A DNA stretch of 22,808 bases from Sulfurovum sp. GTDB lineage: Bacteria; Campylobacterota; Campylobacteria; Campylobacterales; Sulfurovaceae. The notes below the pieces were generated by a model. It saw only the letters and a program-made list of their open reading frames with translations. It searched no databases and was not told the origin of the DNA. Numbering within the stretch: position 1 is the first letter of the stretch; every line of letters begins with the position of its first letter. The DNA is taken from contig JAGSGJ010000033.1 of NCBI GenBank assembly GCA_023955225.1, positions 1-22,808 on the forward strand, read 5' to 3'. Below, piece after piece: positions 14,978 to 22,280 of this stretch. Both the position numbers and the translations under genes were made by a program.

Positions 14978-16429
14978 ATGCAGAAGTATGATGTGCTTAT
15001 TATAGGTGCAGGTATTGCCGGACTTTATGCTGCGATGCAGCTGCCTGCGAGTAAAAAAGTACTGGTTGTATGTAAAGATATTCCCTGGGAGTGCAATACT
15101 TTTTATGCTCAAGGGGGTATGACTACAGCCTTGAATGAAGCTGATATTCCTGTGCATGTTGAAGATACCATGGCAGCAGGTTCATATCATAATGATAGAG
15201 AAGCTGTGGAGATACTCTCTCGTACTTCACTTGAAACCACTCCTGATATCATCTCTAAAGGTATGGAATTTGATACAGGCGAAGAGGGGAAGCTTCTTTA
15301 TACAAGGGAGGCAGCACACTCTGTAGAGCGTATCATCCATGCTGGCGGAGATGCTACGGGACGCTACATGCACTACTTTATGATGGTACAAAACAAACAT
15401 AAACTTCAAAAAAACACTTTGGTGTATGACCTGCTTATAGAGAATGGAAGATGTTTTGGGGTTAAAGCAACCGTAAATTATGAACCTACAACGATATATG
15501 CAGATGATGTGATCATCGCCTCTGGGGGTATAGGTTCACTTTATGCATATAATACAAACTCTCGTACAGTAAGTGCTGACATTCATGGTATCTGTGTTGA
15601 GAAAGGTATAGAACTCTCCGATATGGAATTTATGCAGTTTCATCCCACTGTATTTGTAGATACCCCTTATGCAAGAAAACTGTTACTCACTGAAGCACTT
15701 AGGGGTGAGGGTGCACATGTTGTTGATGAAGAGGGAAGGCGTTTCTTATTTGATTATGATGAGAGAGGAGAACTGGCAAGTCGAGATATAGTGGCTCGCG
15801 GTATTTTTAATCATAAACGAAAAACAGGACAAAAAGCCTATCTTGATTTTTCCATGTTCGAAGAAAAATGGTTTGAACATCGTTTCCCTAACATCACACA
15901 TTCTTTTGCTACACTTGGTTATAAATTTCCGAAAGACAAGATCGCTATTTCACCTGCATTTCACTACTCCAATGGTGGAATAAAATGTGATACCCATGGC
16001 TGTATAGACGGCATGGAAGGTCTTTATGTCATAGGTGAAGCAGCCAGAACGGGTGTGCATGGAGCGAATCGTCTTGCGTCTAATTCATTGCTTGAAGGAG
16101 TAGTCTTTGCTAAACGTGCTGTGGATCATCTCCTTTCTAAAGAGTATAAAGCAATTCAAACACCTAAATTTGAGAAAGATTACGGTAATATTCTGCACAA
16201 AGAAAACGATAAAATCTATAAACAAAAACTGCGTCAGGTGATGTGGGATGATATAGGGATTATCAGGACTACAAAAGGCTTGCATGAAGCAAAAAATCTC
16301 ATTTATGATATGAAAAATAAAGAGATAGGCAGACTGCTAAAACTTAGATTAAACACAGCCTCAGCCATTGTAGATGCAGCACTGGCCAGAAAAGAGTCGC
16401 TGGGTTCTCATTATATGGAATCAAATTAG
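14978..16429 (+). CDS. nadB: L-aspartate oxidase (NadB)
   Basis: 483 residues. The N-terminal FAD-binding Rossmann motif is GAGIAG (10-15). A YAQGGM stretch near 44-49, the active-site-region HPTVF, a RGEGAHVVDEEGRRF segment and the RLASNSLLEG flavin-binding block are typical of the NadB/succinate dehydrogenase flavoprotein family. The single-polypeptide form without a partner iron-sulfur gene, and the lack of the longer fumarate-reductase C-terminus, favour NadB. It oxidises aspartate to iminoaspartate in de novo NAD synthesis; fumarate can serve as acceptor in anaerobic cells. AGAAGG precedes the start, inside the end of the small lipoprotein gene. Confidence 0.93.
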   Translation: MQKYDVLIIGAGIAGLYAAMQLPASKKVLVVCKDIPWECNTFYAQGGMTTALNEADIPVHVEDTMAAGSYHNDREAVEILSRTSLETTPDIISKGMEFDTGEEGKLLYTREAAHSVERIIHAGGDATGRYMHYFMMVQNKHKLQKNTLVYDLLIENGRCFGVKATVNYEPTTIYADDVIIASGGIGSLYAYNTNSRTVSADIHGICVEKGIELSDMEFMQFHPTVFVDTPYARKLLLTEALRGEGAHVVDEEGRRFLFDYDERGELASRDIVARGIFNHKRKTGQKAYLDFSMFEEKWFEHRFPNITHSFATLGYKFPKDKIAISPAFHYSNGGIKCDTHGCIDGMEGLYVIGEAARTGVHGANRLASNSLLEGVVFAKRAVDHLLSKEYKAIQTPKFEKDYGNILHKENDKIYKQKLRQVMWDDIGIIRTTKGLHEAKNLIYDMKNKEIGRLLKLRLNTASAIVDAALARKESLGSHYMESN

Positions 16430-16476
16430 ATTTTATGCATAGAGAGACGTGGCACACAAAAGAATTAGGAGCAGAA

Positions 16477-17832
16477 ATGACAGAAGCATTAGGTTCAACA
16501 GTAGATTTAACAACAACATGGGTGGGGATCGTCTCACTTGTGATATTTGTAGTAGCATATTATTTTATTGCTGCAGAAGATAAATACCACATAAACAAAG
16601 CTAAACCGGCACTTTTTGCAGGAACACTCATCTTTATGCTCATCGGTGTCTATTATGCTATGAATGGTTTAGATGGTATGCATTTACATCATGAAATAGA
16701 GATACTTCTCTTTGAAATTGCAGGAATTTTCTTCTTCCTCTTTGTTGCTATGACGTACATCGAAGCGATGATCGATAGAAATGTTTTCTCTGCTTTGCGC
16801 TATAACCTTGTTTCAAAAGGCTATGATTATAAAAAACTCTTTTGGATCACTGGTCTCTTGGCTTTCTTTATCTCCCCTATTGCAGATAACTTAACCACAG
16901 CACTTATCCTTTCAACTGTATTGATCACGATTGATAAAACAAATAAAGAATTTATTGTGCCTTCAGCGGTGAATATCGTTGTTGCTGCTAATGCCGGTGG
17001 TGCCTGGTCTCCATTTGGTGATATTACTACTTTGATGGTCTGGGTAGATGGTAAAGGGGCTTTTGTTGACTTTCTTTACCTTTTCCCTGCATCTGTCTTG
17101 GGATGGTTTATTACGGCATTCCTTTTGAGTCGTTTTGTACCAAATGGTACTCCTCCATTCGCAGCAGATGAAAAAAAGGTTAATATTTCTGCAGGCGGTA
17201 AAATGATTATGGGACTCTTTGCTTTCACGATCGCATCAGCAGTTATCTCACACCAAGTACTTCACTTACCAGCAATGTGGGGTATGATGTTTGGTTTAGC
17301 TGTTCTGAAACTTTATATTTATAGAATGAGTAGAGAAGTAAGGTACGATAGCGATGGTATGGAATGTCCTACGGTCAATGTCTTCTCATTTATTGCTAAA
17401 ATTGAAAATGATACATTGCTTTTCTTCTTTGGTATTTTGGCTGCAGTCGGTGGGCTTCATTTCTTAGGTTTCTTAGAGTACTTCACAGCACTTTATGCTC
17501 AGTACGGAGCTACGACGGTGAATATTGGAGTTGGATTCCTTTCAGCTATCGTTGATAACGTTCCTGTGATGTCAGCAGTACTTAAATCAAGTCCAGACAT
17601 GGGTACAGGTGCACATGCACAATGGATGCTTGTTACTCTTACTGCAGGGGTGGGTGGTTCACTCATCTCATTTGGTTCTGCAGCAGGTGTTGGTGTCATG
17701 GGTAAACTTCATGGTATCTATACGTTTGCATCACACATGAAAGTCGCTTGGACAGTACTTATAGGGTATATTGTATCTGTATCTGTTTGGTATGTACAGT
17801 TTCAGATACTTGGGTTTGGCGCTAACTTATAA
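16477..17832 (+). CDS. nhaD: NhaD-family Na+/H+ antiporter
   Basis: 451 residues, about a dozen hydrophobic segments throughout. It contains the NhaD/ion-transporter-superfamily signatures PIADNLTTALIL (Asp137-Asn138) and GGAWSPFGDITTLMVW, with a matching DN pair in the second half (VDNVPVMSAVL, Asp360-Asn361), consistent with an inverted-repeat transporter fold. It exports Na+ or Li+ in exchange for H+ at the inner membrane, as expected for a marine or saline organism. I chose the start at 16477 over an in-frame ATG at 16435 because TTAGGAG lies just upstream and the first membrane segment begins soon after. It follows nadB by 47 bases. Confidence 0.93.
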   Translation: MTEALGSTVDLTTTWVGIVSLVIFVVAYYFIAAEDKYHINKAKPALFAGTLIFMLIGVYYAMNGLDGMHLHHEIEILLFEIAGIFFFLFVAMTYIEAMIDRNVFSALRYNLVSKGYDYKKLFWITGLLAFFISPIADNLTTALILSTVLITIDKTNKEFIVPSAVNIVVAANAGGAWSPFGDITTLMVWVDGKGAFVDFLYLFPASVLGWFITAFLLSRFVPNGTPPFAADEKKVNISAGGKMIMGLFAFTIASAVISHQVLHLPAMWGMMFGLAVLKLYIYRMSREVRYDSDGMECPTVNVFSFIAKIENDTLLFFFGILAAVGGLHFLGFLEYFTALYAQYGATTVNIGVGFLSAIVDNVPVMSAVLKSSPDMGTGAHAQWMLVTLTAGVGGSLISFGSAAGVGVMGKLHGIYTFASHMKVAWTVLIGYIVSVSVWYVQFQILGFGANL

Positions 17833-17854
17833 GCGTTTCAGTTACAGAGAAATT

Positions 17855-17881
17855 GTTTGCCTGAGAGTATCTCAGGCAAAC
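17855..17881 (+). terminator. 12-bp perfect hairpin after nhaD
   Basis: GTTTGCCTGAGA and TCTCAGGCAAAC pair perfectly around a GTA loop, 22 bases after the nhaD stop. The bases directly after it on the plus strand are AAAAAAA and only then GTATTTTT, so the T-tract is offset. It is probably the nhaD terminator, but atypical. Confidence 0.6.
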
Positions 17882-17946
17882 AAAAAAAGTATTTTTATAG
17901 TTAAGTTTTTTTTGAAGATTTAACCATACACATACAAGGAAACATC

Positions 17947-19485
17947 ATGAAACAAGTACCTATATTAGTCTTAGACTTCGGATCACAATACACACAGCTT
18001 ATCGCTAGAAAACTGAGAGAAAGCGGTGTTTATACTGAAGTAGTACCTTATCGTGAAAGTATTGAAGACATTAAGGCTAGAAAGCCGAAAGGTATCATTC
18101 TTTCTGGTGGTCCAGCTTCTGTCTATGCGGAAGATGCGTATAAACCAGATGAAGGTGTATGGGATCTGGGATTGCCTATCTTAGGTATCTGTTATGGCAT
18201 GCAGCTTATCACACAGCACTTTGGTGGAAGTGTTGTTGCAGCAGACCATCATGAGTACGGAAAAGCAAAACTCAAGATAGAAAATGACTCGAGTATCTTT
18301 AAAGATATCCCAGATGACTCTATCGTATGGATGAGTCATGGAGATAGAGCAGAACGTATACCTGATGGTTTTGAGGTGGTGGGTACAAGTGAAAACTCTC
18401 CATATGCTGCTATTGCCGATGATACCCGTAAAATATATGCATTTCAGTTTCACCCAGAAGTACACCACTCAGTAGAGGGTACAGGGATGTTGAAAAATTT
18501 TGCTAAAAATATTTGTGGTTGTGACAGTACTTGGAACATGGGAAGTTTTGCCAAAGAAAAAATAGCTGCAATCAAAGCACAGGTCGGTGACAAAAAAGTG
18601 CTTTGTGGTGTAAGTGGCGGAGTCGACTCTTCAGTTGTTGCTGCTATGCTTAACGAAGCACTGCCAAAAGAGCAACTTATCTGTGTCTTTGTGGACCAGG
18701 GACTTCTTCGTAAAGACGAAGCAGAGCAAGTACAAGCTATGTTTAAAATGCTAGATATACCACTCACCACTGTAGATGCAAAAAAAGAGTTTATGGCAGC
18801 ACTTGAGGGTGTGTCTGACCCAGAGACAAAACGTAAAGCAATAGGTGAAAAATTTATTGAAGTCTTTGACATCGAAGCTAAGAAGCATACAGATGTTGAG
18901 TTTCTAGCACAGGGAACACTTTATACAGACGTTATTGAGTCAGTTTCAGTAAAAGGACCATCTAAAACGATCAAATCTCACCATAACGTAGGTGGACTTC
19001 CGGATTGGATGACATTTGAACTGGTAGAACCTCTTAGAGAGATCTTTAAAGATGAGGTAAGAAAACTGGGCCTTGAACTAGGGCTACCTAAAAACATGAT
19101 AGGCAGACACCCCTTTCCTGGACCTGGTCTTGCTATTAGAACGATGGGGGCTGTGACAGAAGATGGTCTACACCTCATTAGAGAGTCAGATGCCATTATG
19201 CAAGAAGAACTCAAAGCGACAGGTTACTACGACAAAGTATGGCAGGCATTTACTGTACTACTTAATGTACAGTCTGTAGGTGTTATGGGTGACAACCGTA
19301 CGTATGACAACACGGTATGTATCCGTATGGTAGAGTCAGTTGATGGTATGACAGCTACTTTTGCACATGTACCACATGATGTACTTGAAGGTATGAGTAG
19401 AAGAATCATTAATGAGATTGACGGGATCAATAGAGTGGTTTATGACATCAGCTCTAAGCCTCCCGCAACGATTGAGTGGGAGTAG
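17947..19485 (+). CDS. guaA: GMP synthase (glutamine-hydrolysing)
   Basis: 512 residues. The N-terminal class I glutamine amidotransferase has Cys82 (GICYG), His169 and Glu171 (FHPEV). The ATP-pyrophosphatase domain has the P-loop SGGVDSS (223-229). The C-terminal dimerisation domain ends in SKPPATIEWE, the expected terminus. It converts XMP, glutamine and ATP to GMP in the cytoplasm; it thereby feeds the GTP pool from which c-di-GMP is made, a general link only. AAGGAAAC precedes the start. No purine riboswitch is recognisable in the 114-base leader. Confidence 0.98.
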   Translation: MKQVPILVLDFGSQYTQLIARKLRESGVYTEVVPYRESIEDIKARKPKGIILSGGPASVYAEDAYKPDEGVWDLGLPILGICYGMQLITQHFGGSVVAADHHEYGKAKLKIENDSSIFKDIPDDSIVWMSHGDRAERIPDGFEVVGTSENSPYAAIADDTRKIYAFQFHPEVHHSVEGTGMLKNFAKNICGCDSTWNMGSFAKEKIAAIKAQVGDKKVLCGVSGGVDSSVVAAMLNEALPKEQLICVFVDQGLLRKDEAEQVQAMFKMLDIPLTTVDAKKEFMAALEGVSDPETKRKAIGEKFIEVFDIEAKKHTDVEFLAQGTLYTDVIESVSVKGPSKTIKSHHNVGGLPDWMTFELVEPLREIFKDEVRKLGLELGLPKNMIGRHPFPGPGLAIRTMGAVTEDGLHLIRESDAIMQEELKATGYYDKVWQAFTVLLNVQSVGVMGDNRTYDNTVCIRMVESVDGMTATFAHVPHDVLEGMSRRIINEIDGINRVVYDISSKPPATIEWE

Positions 19486-19492
19486 TACGGCC

Positions 19493-19774
19493 ATGTGTGT
19501 TCCATCTTATTATAAATATCTTTTTTTATTCCTTATAGTTGGAACTTTAGTAATACTTGCAGTGTTTTATGACAGACTTTTTTATTTTGTACCTATGTTT
19601 GTTTTTTCCATTATATGGAGTCGAATACGGTGTCCTAAATGTAAAGAGCCTTTATTAAAAGACAAAAACGGCTGGTATATATTTACCATGAGAACCACCT
19701 GTCGACACTGTGGACAAGATACACTTTTATGTGAAGTTGAACCTGATGAGGTAACACAGTCAAGATTGAAGTAA
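19493..19774 (+). CDS. Small membrane protein with C-terminal zinc ribbon
   Basis: 93 residues, family not recognised. Two hydrophobic segments (about 8-25 and 29-42) are followed by a four-cysteine motif: C47-x-x-C50 and C70-x-x-C73-G, a rubredoxin-knuckle-like zinc ribbon on the side after the second membrane segment. It starts 7 bases after the guaA stop; a GGGAG about 12 bases upstream is a weak ribosome-binding site. The in-frame extension upstream to 19412 would overlap guaA and has no hydrophobic or ribosome-binding support, so I start here. Its stop lies in the loop of the following terminator. It is probably co-transcribed with guaA; function unknown. Confidence 0.65.
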   Translation: MCVPSYYKYLFLFLIVGTLVILAVFYDRLFYFVPMFVFSIIWSRIRCPKCKEPLLKDKNGWYIFTMRTTCRHCGQDTLLCEVEPDEVTQSRLK

Positions 19775-19803
19775 CTTTCACTTCAATCTAATTAAGTTTT
19801 TTT
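19763..19803 (+). terminator. Intrinsic terminator after the guaA unit
   Basis: AGATTGAAGT (19763-19772) pairs with ACTTCAATCT (19780-19789) around a 7-base loop, followed by AATTAAG and a run of seven T (19797-19803). The stop codon of the zinc-ribbon gene overlaps the hairpin. Confidence 0.75.
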
Positions 19804-19804
19804 G

Positions 19805-19844
19805 AGGTGCATCTGCTATAATAATCTAAAATAAGGATTATTTT
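19805..19844 (+). promoter_or_regulatory. Promoter and ribosome-binding site of the repeat lipoprotein
   Basis: A TATAAT box occurs in CTATAATAATC (about 19817-19823), followed by AAGGA 10 bases before the ATG. AATAATC and GATTATT flank the Shine-Dalgarno as a 7-bp inverted repeat, so a small hairpin could expose it in its loop. Confidence 0.5.
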
Positions 19845-21017
19845 ATGAAACAAACTCTTCTAATCACAATCTCTTCTCTTGTTATGGCAACATTTATGAC
19901 TGCCTGTACTAGCCAAGTGGCTGATAGTATGGCGTCTGTAGGAAACAGTAACCTAACGTCTAATCCCTGTCCTGCTATAGATAAAAAAATCATGAGATTA
20001 GATAGATTTACTGAAGTCGTAAAAAACACCAGTGCTTTCCATTTAGAAGAAAAAGCTACAGCGATCCCTACACCGGGGATTACGGTAAGTAATAATAGAA
20101 AACAAATGCTAAGAGATGCAGATAAAAAATATGCAGAGTATACAGTAGAGCGTCAAAAATATGGTTGTGAAACGCCTATGACTGCAGGCACTGCCCAAAT
20201 GGAAGTGGCAAGTAAACCTACTTTGTCGTCTGATCCATCTGCTGATAATATGGTTGTTTCAGATAGCCCTGTTTGGTCGTCTGATTCATGTGCTGCCATA
20301 GATAAAAAACTTATGAAATTGAATGAGTTTACGACTATGGTGAACAATACCAGTGCTTTCCATTTAGAAGAAAAAGCTTCAGCACTGCCAGTACCGGGAA
20401 TCACAGCGAGTAATAATAAAAAGAAAATGTTAAGAGATGCAAATAAAAAATATGCAGAGTATGAAGCAGAGCGTGAAAAATATGGTTGTGATACACCTAT
20501 TCCTATGGCTACTGTCCAAAGAGCAGATAAGAGGGAAGTGGAAAGTAAATCAGCACCTTCTGTGCCGTCTATTCAAGATGCTGCCATAGAAGAGAAACCT
20601 ACAGCACTGCCGGTACCGGAGGTCAAAACGAGTAACAACAAAGAGCAAATAGTAGACGAAAAGAAAAAAGATGCAGAAGTTGCAGCAGAGCGTCAAAAAG
20701 ATGCTGCCCAAACGTCTATGACTACCAGTACCGCTCAAAGACCTGATAAAAAGAGCGTGGTAAGTAAACCTATCATGTCATCTAATTTATCTGATTCATG
20801 TGCTGCTATAGATAAAAAACTTATCAAACTATATGAATTTACGATCATGGTAAACAATACCAGTGCTTTCCATTTAGAAGAAAAAGCTTCAGCACTTCCA
20901 GTACCGGGAATCACAGCTAGTAATAATAAAAAGAAAATGTTAAGAGATGCAGAGAAAAAAGGTGTAGAGCTTTTAGCAGAGCGTGAAAAATATGGATGTG
21001 AGACTGCTGAAGACTAA
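19845..21017 (+). CDS. Lipoprotein with duplicated Cys-flanked modules
   Basis: 390 residues, family not recognised. Lipoprotein signal with lipobox MTAC (acylated Cys21). Three copies of a ~66-residue module each open with C-x-AIDKK and close with KYGC: C42-C108, C149-C214 and C319-C384. Each holds NTSAFHLEEKA, a P-x-PGI turn, SNN and a charged helix (MLRDA-x-KK). A fourth copy (about 246-287) is shortened: it lacks the first ~25 residues and both cysteines. The modules are joined by Ser/Thr/Pro/Lys-rich linkers. Constant Cys spacing suggests one disulfide per module in the periplasm. It is probably an envelope-anchored protein, possibly co-transcribed with the transglutaminase-like gene 24 bases downstream. 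Confidence 0.8.
   Translation: MKQTLLITISSLVMATFMTACTSQVADSMASVGNSNLTSNPCPAIDKKIMRLDRFTEVVKNTSAFHLEEKATAIPTPGITVSNNRKQMLRDADKKYAEYTVERQKYGCETPMTAGTAQMEVASKPTLSSDPSADNMVVSDSPVWSSDSCAAIDKKLMKLNEFTTMVNNTSAFHLEEKASALPVPGITASNNKKKMLRDANKKYAEYEAEREKYGCDTPIPMATVQRADKREVESKSAPSVPSIQDAAIEEKPTALPVPEVKTSNNKEQIVDEKKKDAEVAAERQKDAAQTSMTTSTAQRPDKKSVVSKPIMSSNLSDSCAAIDKKLIKLYEFTIMVNNTSAFHLEEKASALPVPGITASNNKKKMLRDAEKKGVELLAEREKYGCETAED
20289..20996 (+). repeat. Near-identical internal DNA repeats in the lipoprotein gene
   Basis: The second module (20289-20486) and the last (20799-20996) share a tract of about 110 bases (20342-20441 and 20852-20951) with only about three differences. The first module (19968-20168) is much more diverged, and the 20580-20705 copy is degenerate. 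The pattern implies recent internal duplication or gene conversion between modules 2 and 4. Confidence 0.85.
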
Positions 21018-21041
21018 TAGAATAACAGCGTATATTTTTGT

Positions 21042-21644
21042 ATGAAAAGCGAAAGTAAAAGAAATCTATCTCTTTTCATCATCGCTATCTTTTTTGTCGC
21101 TTTTATTTACGGTACTATTAAAGCACTGGGTATCGTAGATAAAACACATATAGGTACTTCCAATGGTATCTATAGATCTTACGTTACTACTTCCCAAGAG
21201 ATACAAGATAAAGCATTTTCATTAACAAAACATTGTTCCGATGAATTTTGTAAAGTACAATCCTTATTAGACTTTGCAACAAATATCCCTTACCAGACAA
21301 CTACCTTTCAACAGTATTCAGCACAAAAAACGATTCAACAAAATTTTGGAGATTGTGATGATAAGAGTAATCTACTGGTCTCTATGTTATATGCTCTAGG
21401 TCAAGAAGCCTATTTTGTTTTGGTACCAAAACATATTTTTATCATTGTTCCAATAAACGATAAACGACTGGATAAGAAAAAAGGGCTTTGGGTAAATGGA
21501 AAGAAGTATTATATTTTGGAAAGTACAGCGAAAGATTCAAAAGTAGGCTTTCCTTTACACTATGAATTAGAAAAGATTGATGTCATCGTTGAGCCATTTT
21601 CAAATGAAAAAATCTCTATAAAAAACCTAGAGTGGAAACAATAA
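21042..21644 (+). CDS. Membrane-anchored transglutaminase-like protein
   Basis: 200 residues. One N-terminal membrane anchor (about 9-29), then a transglutaminase/papain-like core on the extracytoplasmic side: Cys105 in FGDCDDKSNLL, His131 in VPKHIFI, and an acidic third position in YILEST (Glu160, where Asp is usual in DPT-type motifs). The GDCDDKS-x-L and KH patterns are strong for the bacterial transglutaminase-like superfamily, which includes proteases and isopeptide-forming enzymes; the actual reaction is unknown. No clear Shine-Dalgarno is seen before the ATG. It follows the repeat lipoprotein by 24 bases and ends 3 bases from the convergent sixA stop. Confidence 0.75.
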   Translation: MKSESKRNLSLFIIAIFFVAFIYGTIKALGIVDKTHIGTSNGIYRSYVTTSQEIQDKAFSLTKHCSDEFCKVQSLLDFATNIPYQTTTFQQYSAQKTIQQNFGDCDDKSNLLVSMLYALGQEAYFVLVPKHIFIIVPINDKRLDKKKGLWVNGKKYYILESTAKDSKVGFPLHYELEKIDVIVEPFSNEKISIKNLEWKQ

Positions 21645-21647
21645 ATC

Positions 21648-22139
21648 TTATGTATACATTTTAGGGTAAATGAAGAAATTTAATTTTACTTTTTCGGGCT
21701 TGAATTCCTTCCAATGCCTGATAGGAAGTTCTAAAGCGACTATACCTAAAGTAGGTACATTATCAATGTAGGTATCTAGCAATAGGTCTGTTAATTCTGT
21801 TGTTTCGGGATTGTGCCCGACGATAAATACATTATCGTATTTATCTTTTATCTCATTTATAATGGAAATTACATCTAGAGGTTCTGCCATATAGAGGGCA
21901 TCAATGTATTTGATTTTCCCATGATAATCTATCTCTTTGGCTAACCCTTTGGCAGTGAGTTTGGCTCTTTTTGCTGAGCTAGAGAGTATAATATCTGGCA
22001 TCACTTTTTTCTCTTTGAGTGCATTCGCCATAGTAAAGATAGCTTTTTGACCTCTGTTGTTGAGACCTCTCTCGAAGTCACTTTTACTTTCATCACTCCA
22101 GTCTGATTTCGCATGTCTAATAAGATATAAATTTTTCAT
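21648..22139 (-). CDS. sixA: SixA-family phosphohistidine phosphatase
   Basis: 163 residues, the single-domain histidine phosphatase (phosphoglycerate-mutase-like) fold. The nucleophile is His9 in LIRHAKSDW, Arg25-G-L-N-x-RG follows, SSSAKRAKLTA supplies the second arginine region, and His109 is in VFIVGHNP. The RHAKS signature and short length are those of SixA, which in E. coli dephosphorylates Hpt-domain histidines. It could act on the Hpt proteins of this cell, such as the one encoded at 10620-11906, but it is 10 kb away and the link is inference. No Shine-Dalgarno; the start is 6 bases after an extended -10 box. Confidence 0.88.
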   Translation of the reverse strand: MKNLYLIRHAKSDWSDESKSDFERGLNNRGQKAIFTMANALKEKKVMPDIILSSSAKRAKLTAKGLAKEIDYHGKIKYIDALYMAEPLDVISIINEIKDKYDNVFIVGHNPETTELTDLLLDTYIDNVPTLGIVALELPIRHWKEFKPEKVKLNFFIYPKMYT

Positions 22140-22175
22140 ACAACTATTATATCAAGAAGTAAAACATTTTTAAAT
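22139..22175 (-). promoter_or_regulatory. Extended -10 promoter immediately before sixA (leaderless)
   Basis: The minus strand reads TGATATAAT (box at 22151-22146), six bases, then ATG at 22139. Initiation seven bases past the box falls on the A of the start codon. A TTTAAA lies 17 bases upstream of the box. No ribosome-binding sequence is present. Confidence 0.6.
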
Positions 22176-22183
22176 AGGCATAC

Positions 22184-22202
22184 TTTAGTCAATAAGACTA
22201 AA
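22184..22202. promoter_or_regulatory. Perfect 7-5-7 inverted repeat upstream of htpG
   Basis: TTTAGTC and GACTAAA are separated by AATAA. The site lies about 17 bases before the htpG -35 and about 35 bases upstream of the sixA -10, so it could be an operator for either or both. It is not a CIRCE element. No regulator is identified. Confidence 0.35.
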
Positions 22203-22218
22203 CTTTCTTTCAGAAAAC

Positions 22219-22247
22219 TTGTAATATTTAGAAAAATATATTATAAT
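22219..22247 (+). promoter_or_regulatory. Sigma-70 type promoter of htpG
   Basis: TTGTAA (22219-22224) and TATAAT (22242-22247) are separated by exactly 17 bases, an unusually complete -35/-10 pair for this AT-rich genome. The start would be near 22254, giving a leader of about 27 bases with the Shine-Dalgarno AGGA near 22269. Confidence 0.7.
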
Positions 22248-22280
22248 CCCATAAAATTAATACTAAATAGGAAAAATATA

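Noticed and set aside
16435..16476. Earlier in-frame ATG for nhaD (14 more residues)
   Set aside because: TTAGGAG is placed for the ATG at 16477; the extra residues are hydrophilic and no ribosome-binding site precedes the first ATG.
17882..17946. Purine or other metabolite riboswitch before guaA
   Set aside because: The 114-base gap is mostly the nhaD hairpin and AT-rich sequence; no purine aptamer core is visible.
19412..19492. Extended start of the zinc-ribbon protein inside guaA
   Set aside because: It would overlap the GMP synthase C-terminus by over 70 bases and adds no domain or signal feature.
22140..22280. CIRCE or HAIR heat-shock operator before htpG
   Set aside because: I looked for TTAGCACTC-N9-GAGTGCTAA and similar; only the unrelated TTTAGTC palindrome is present.
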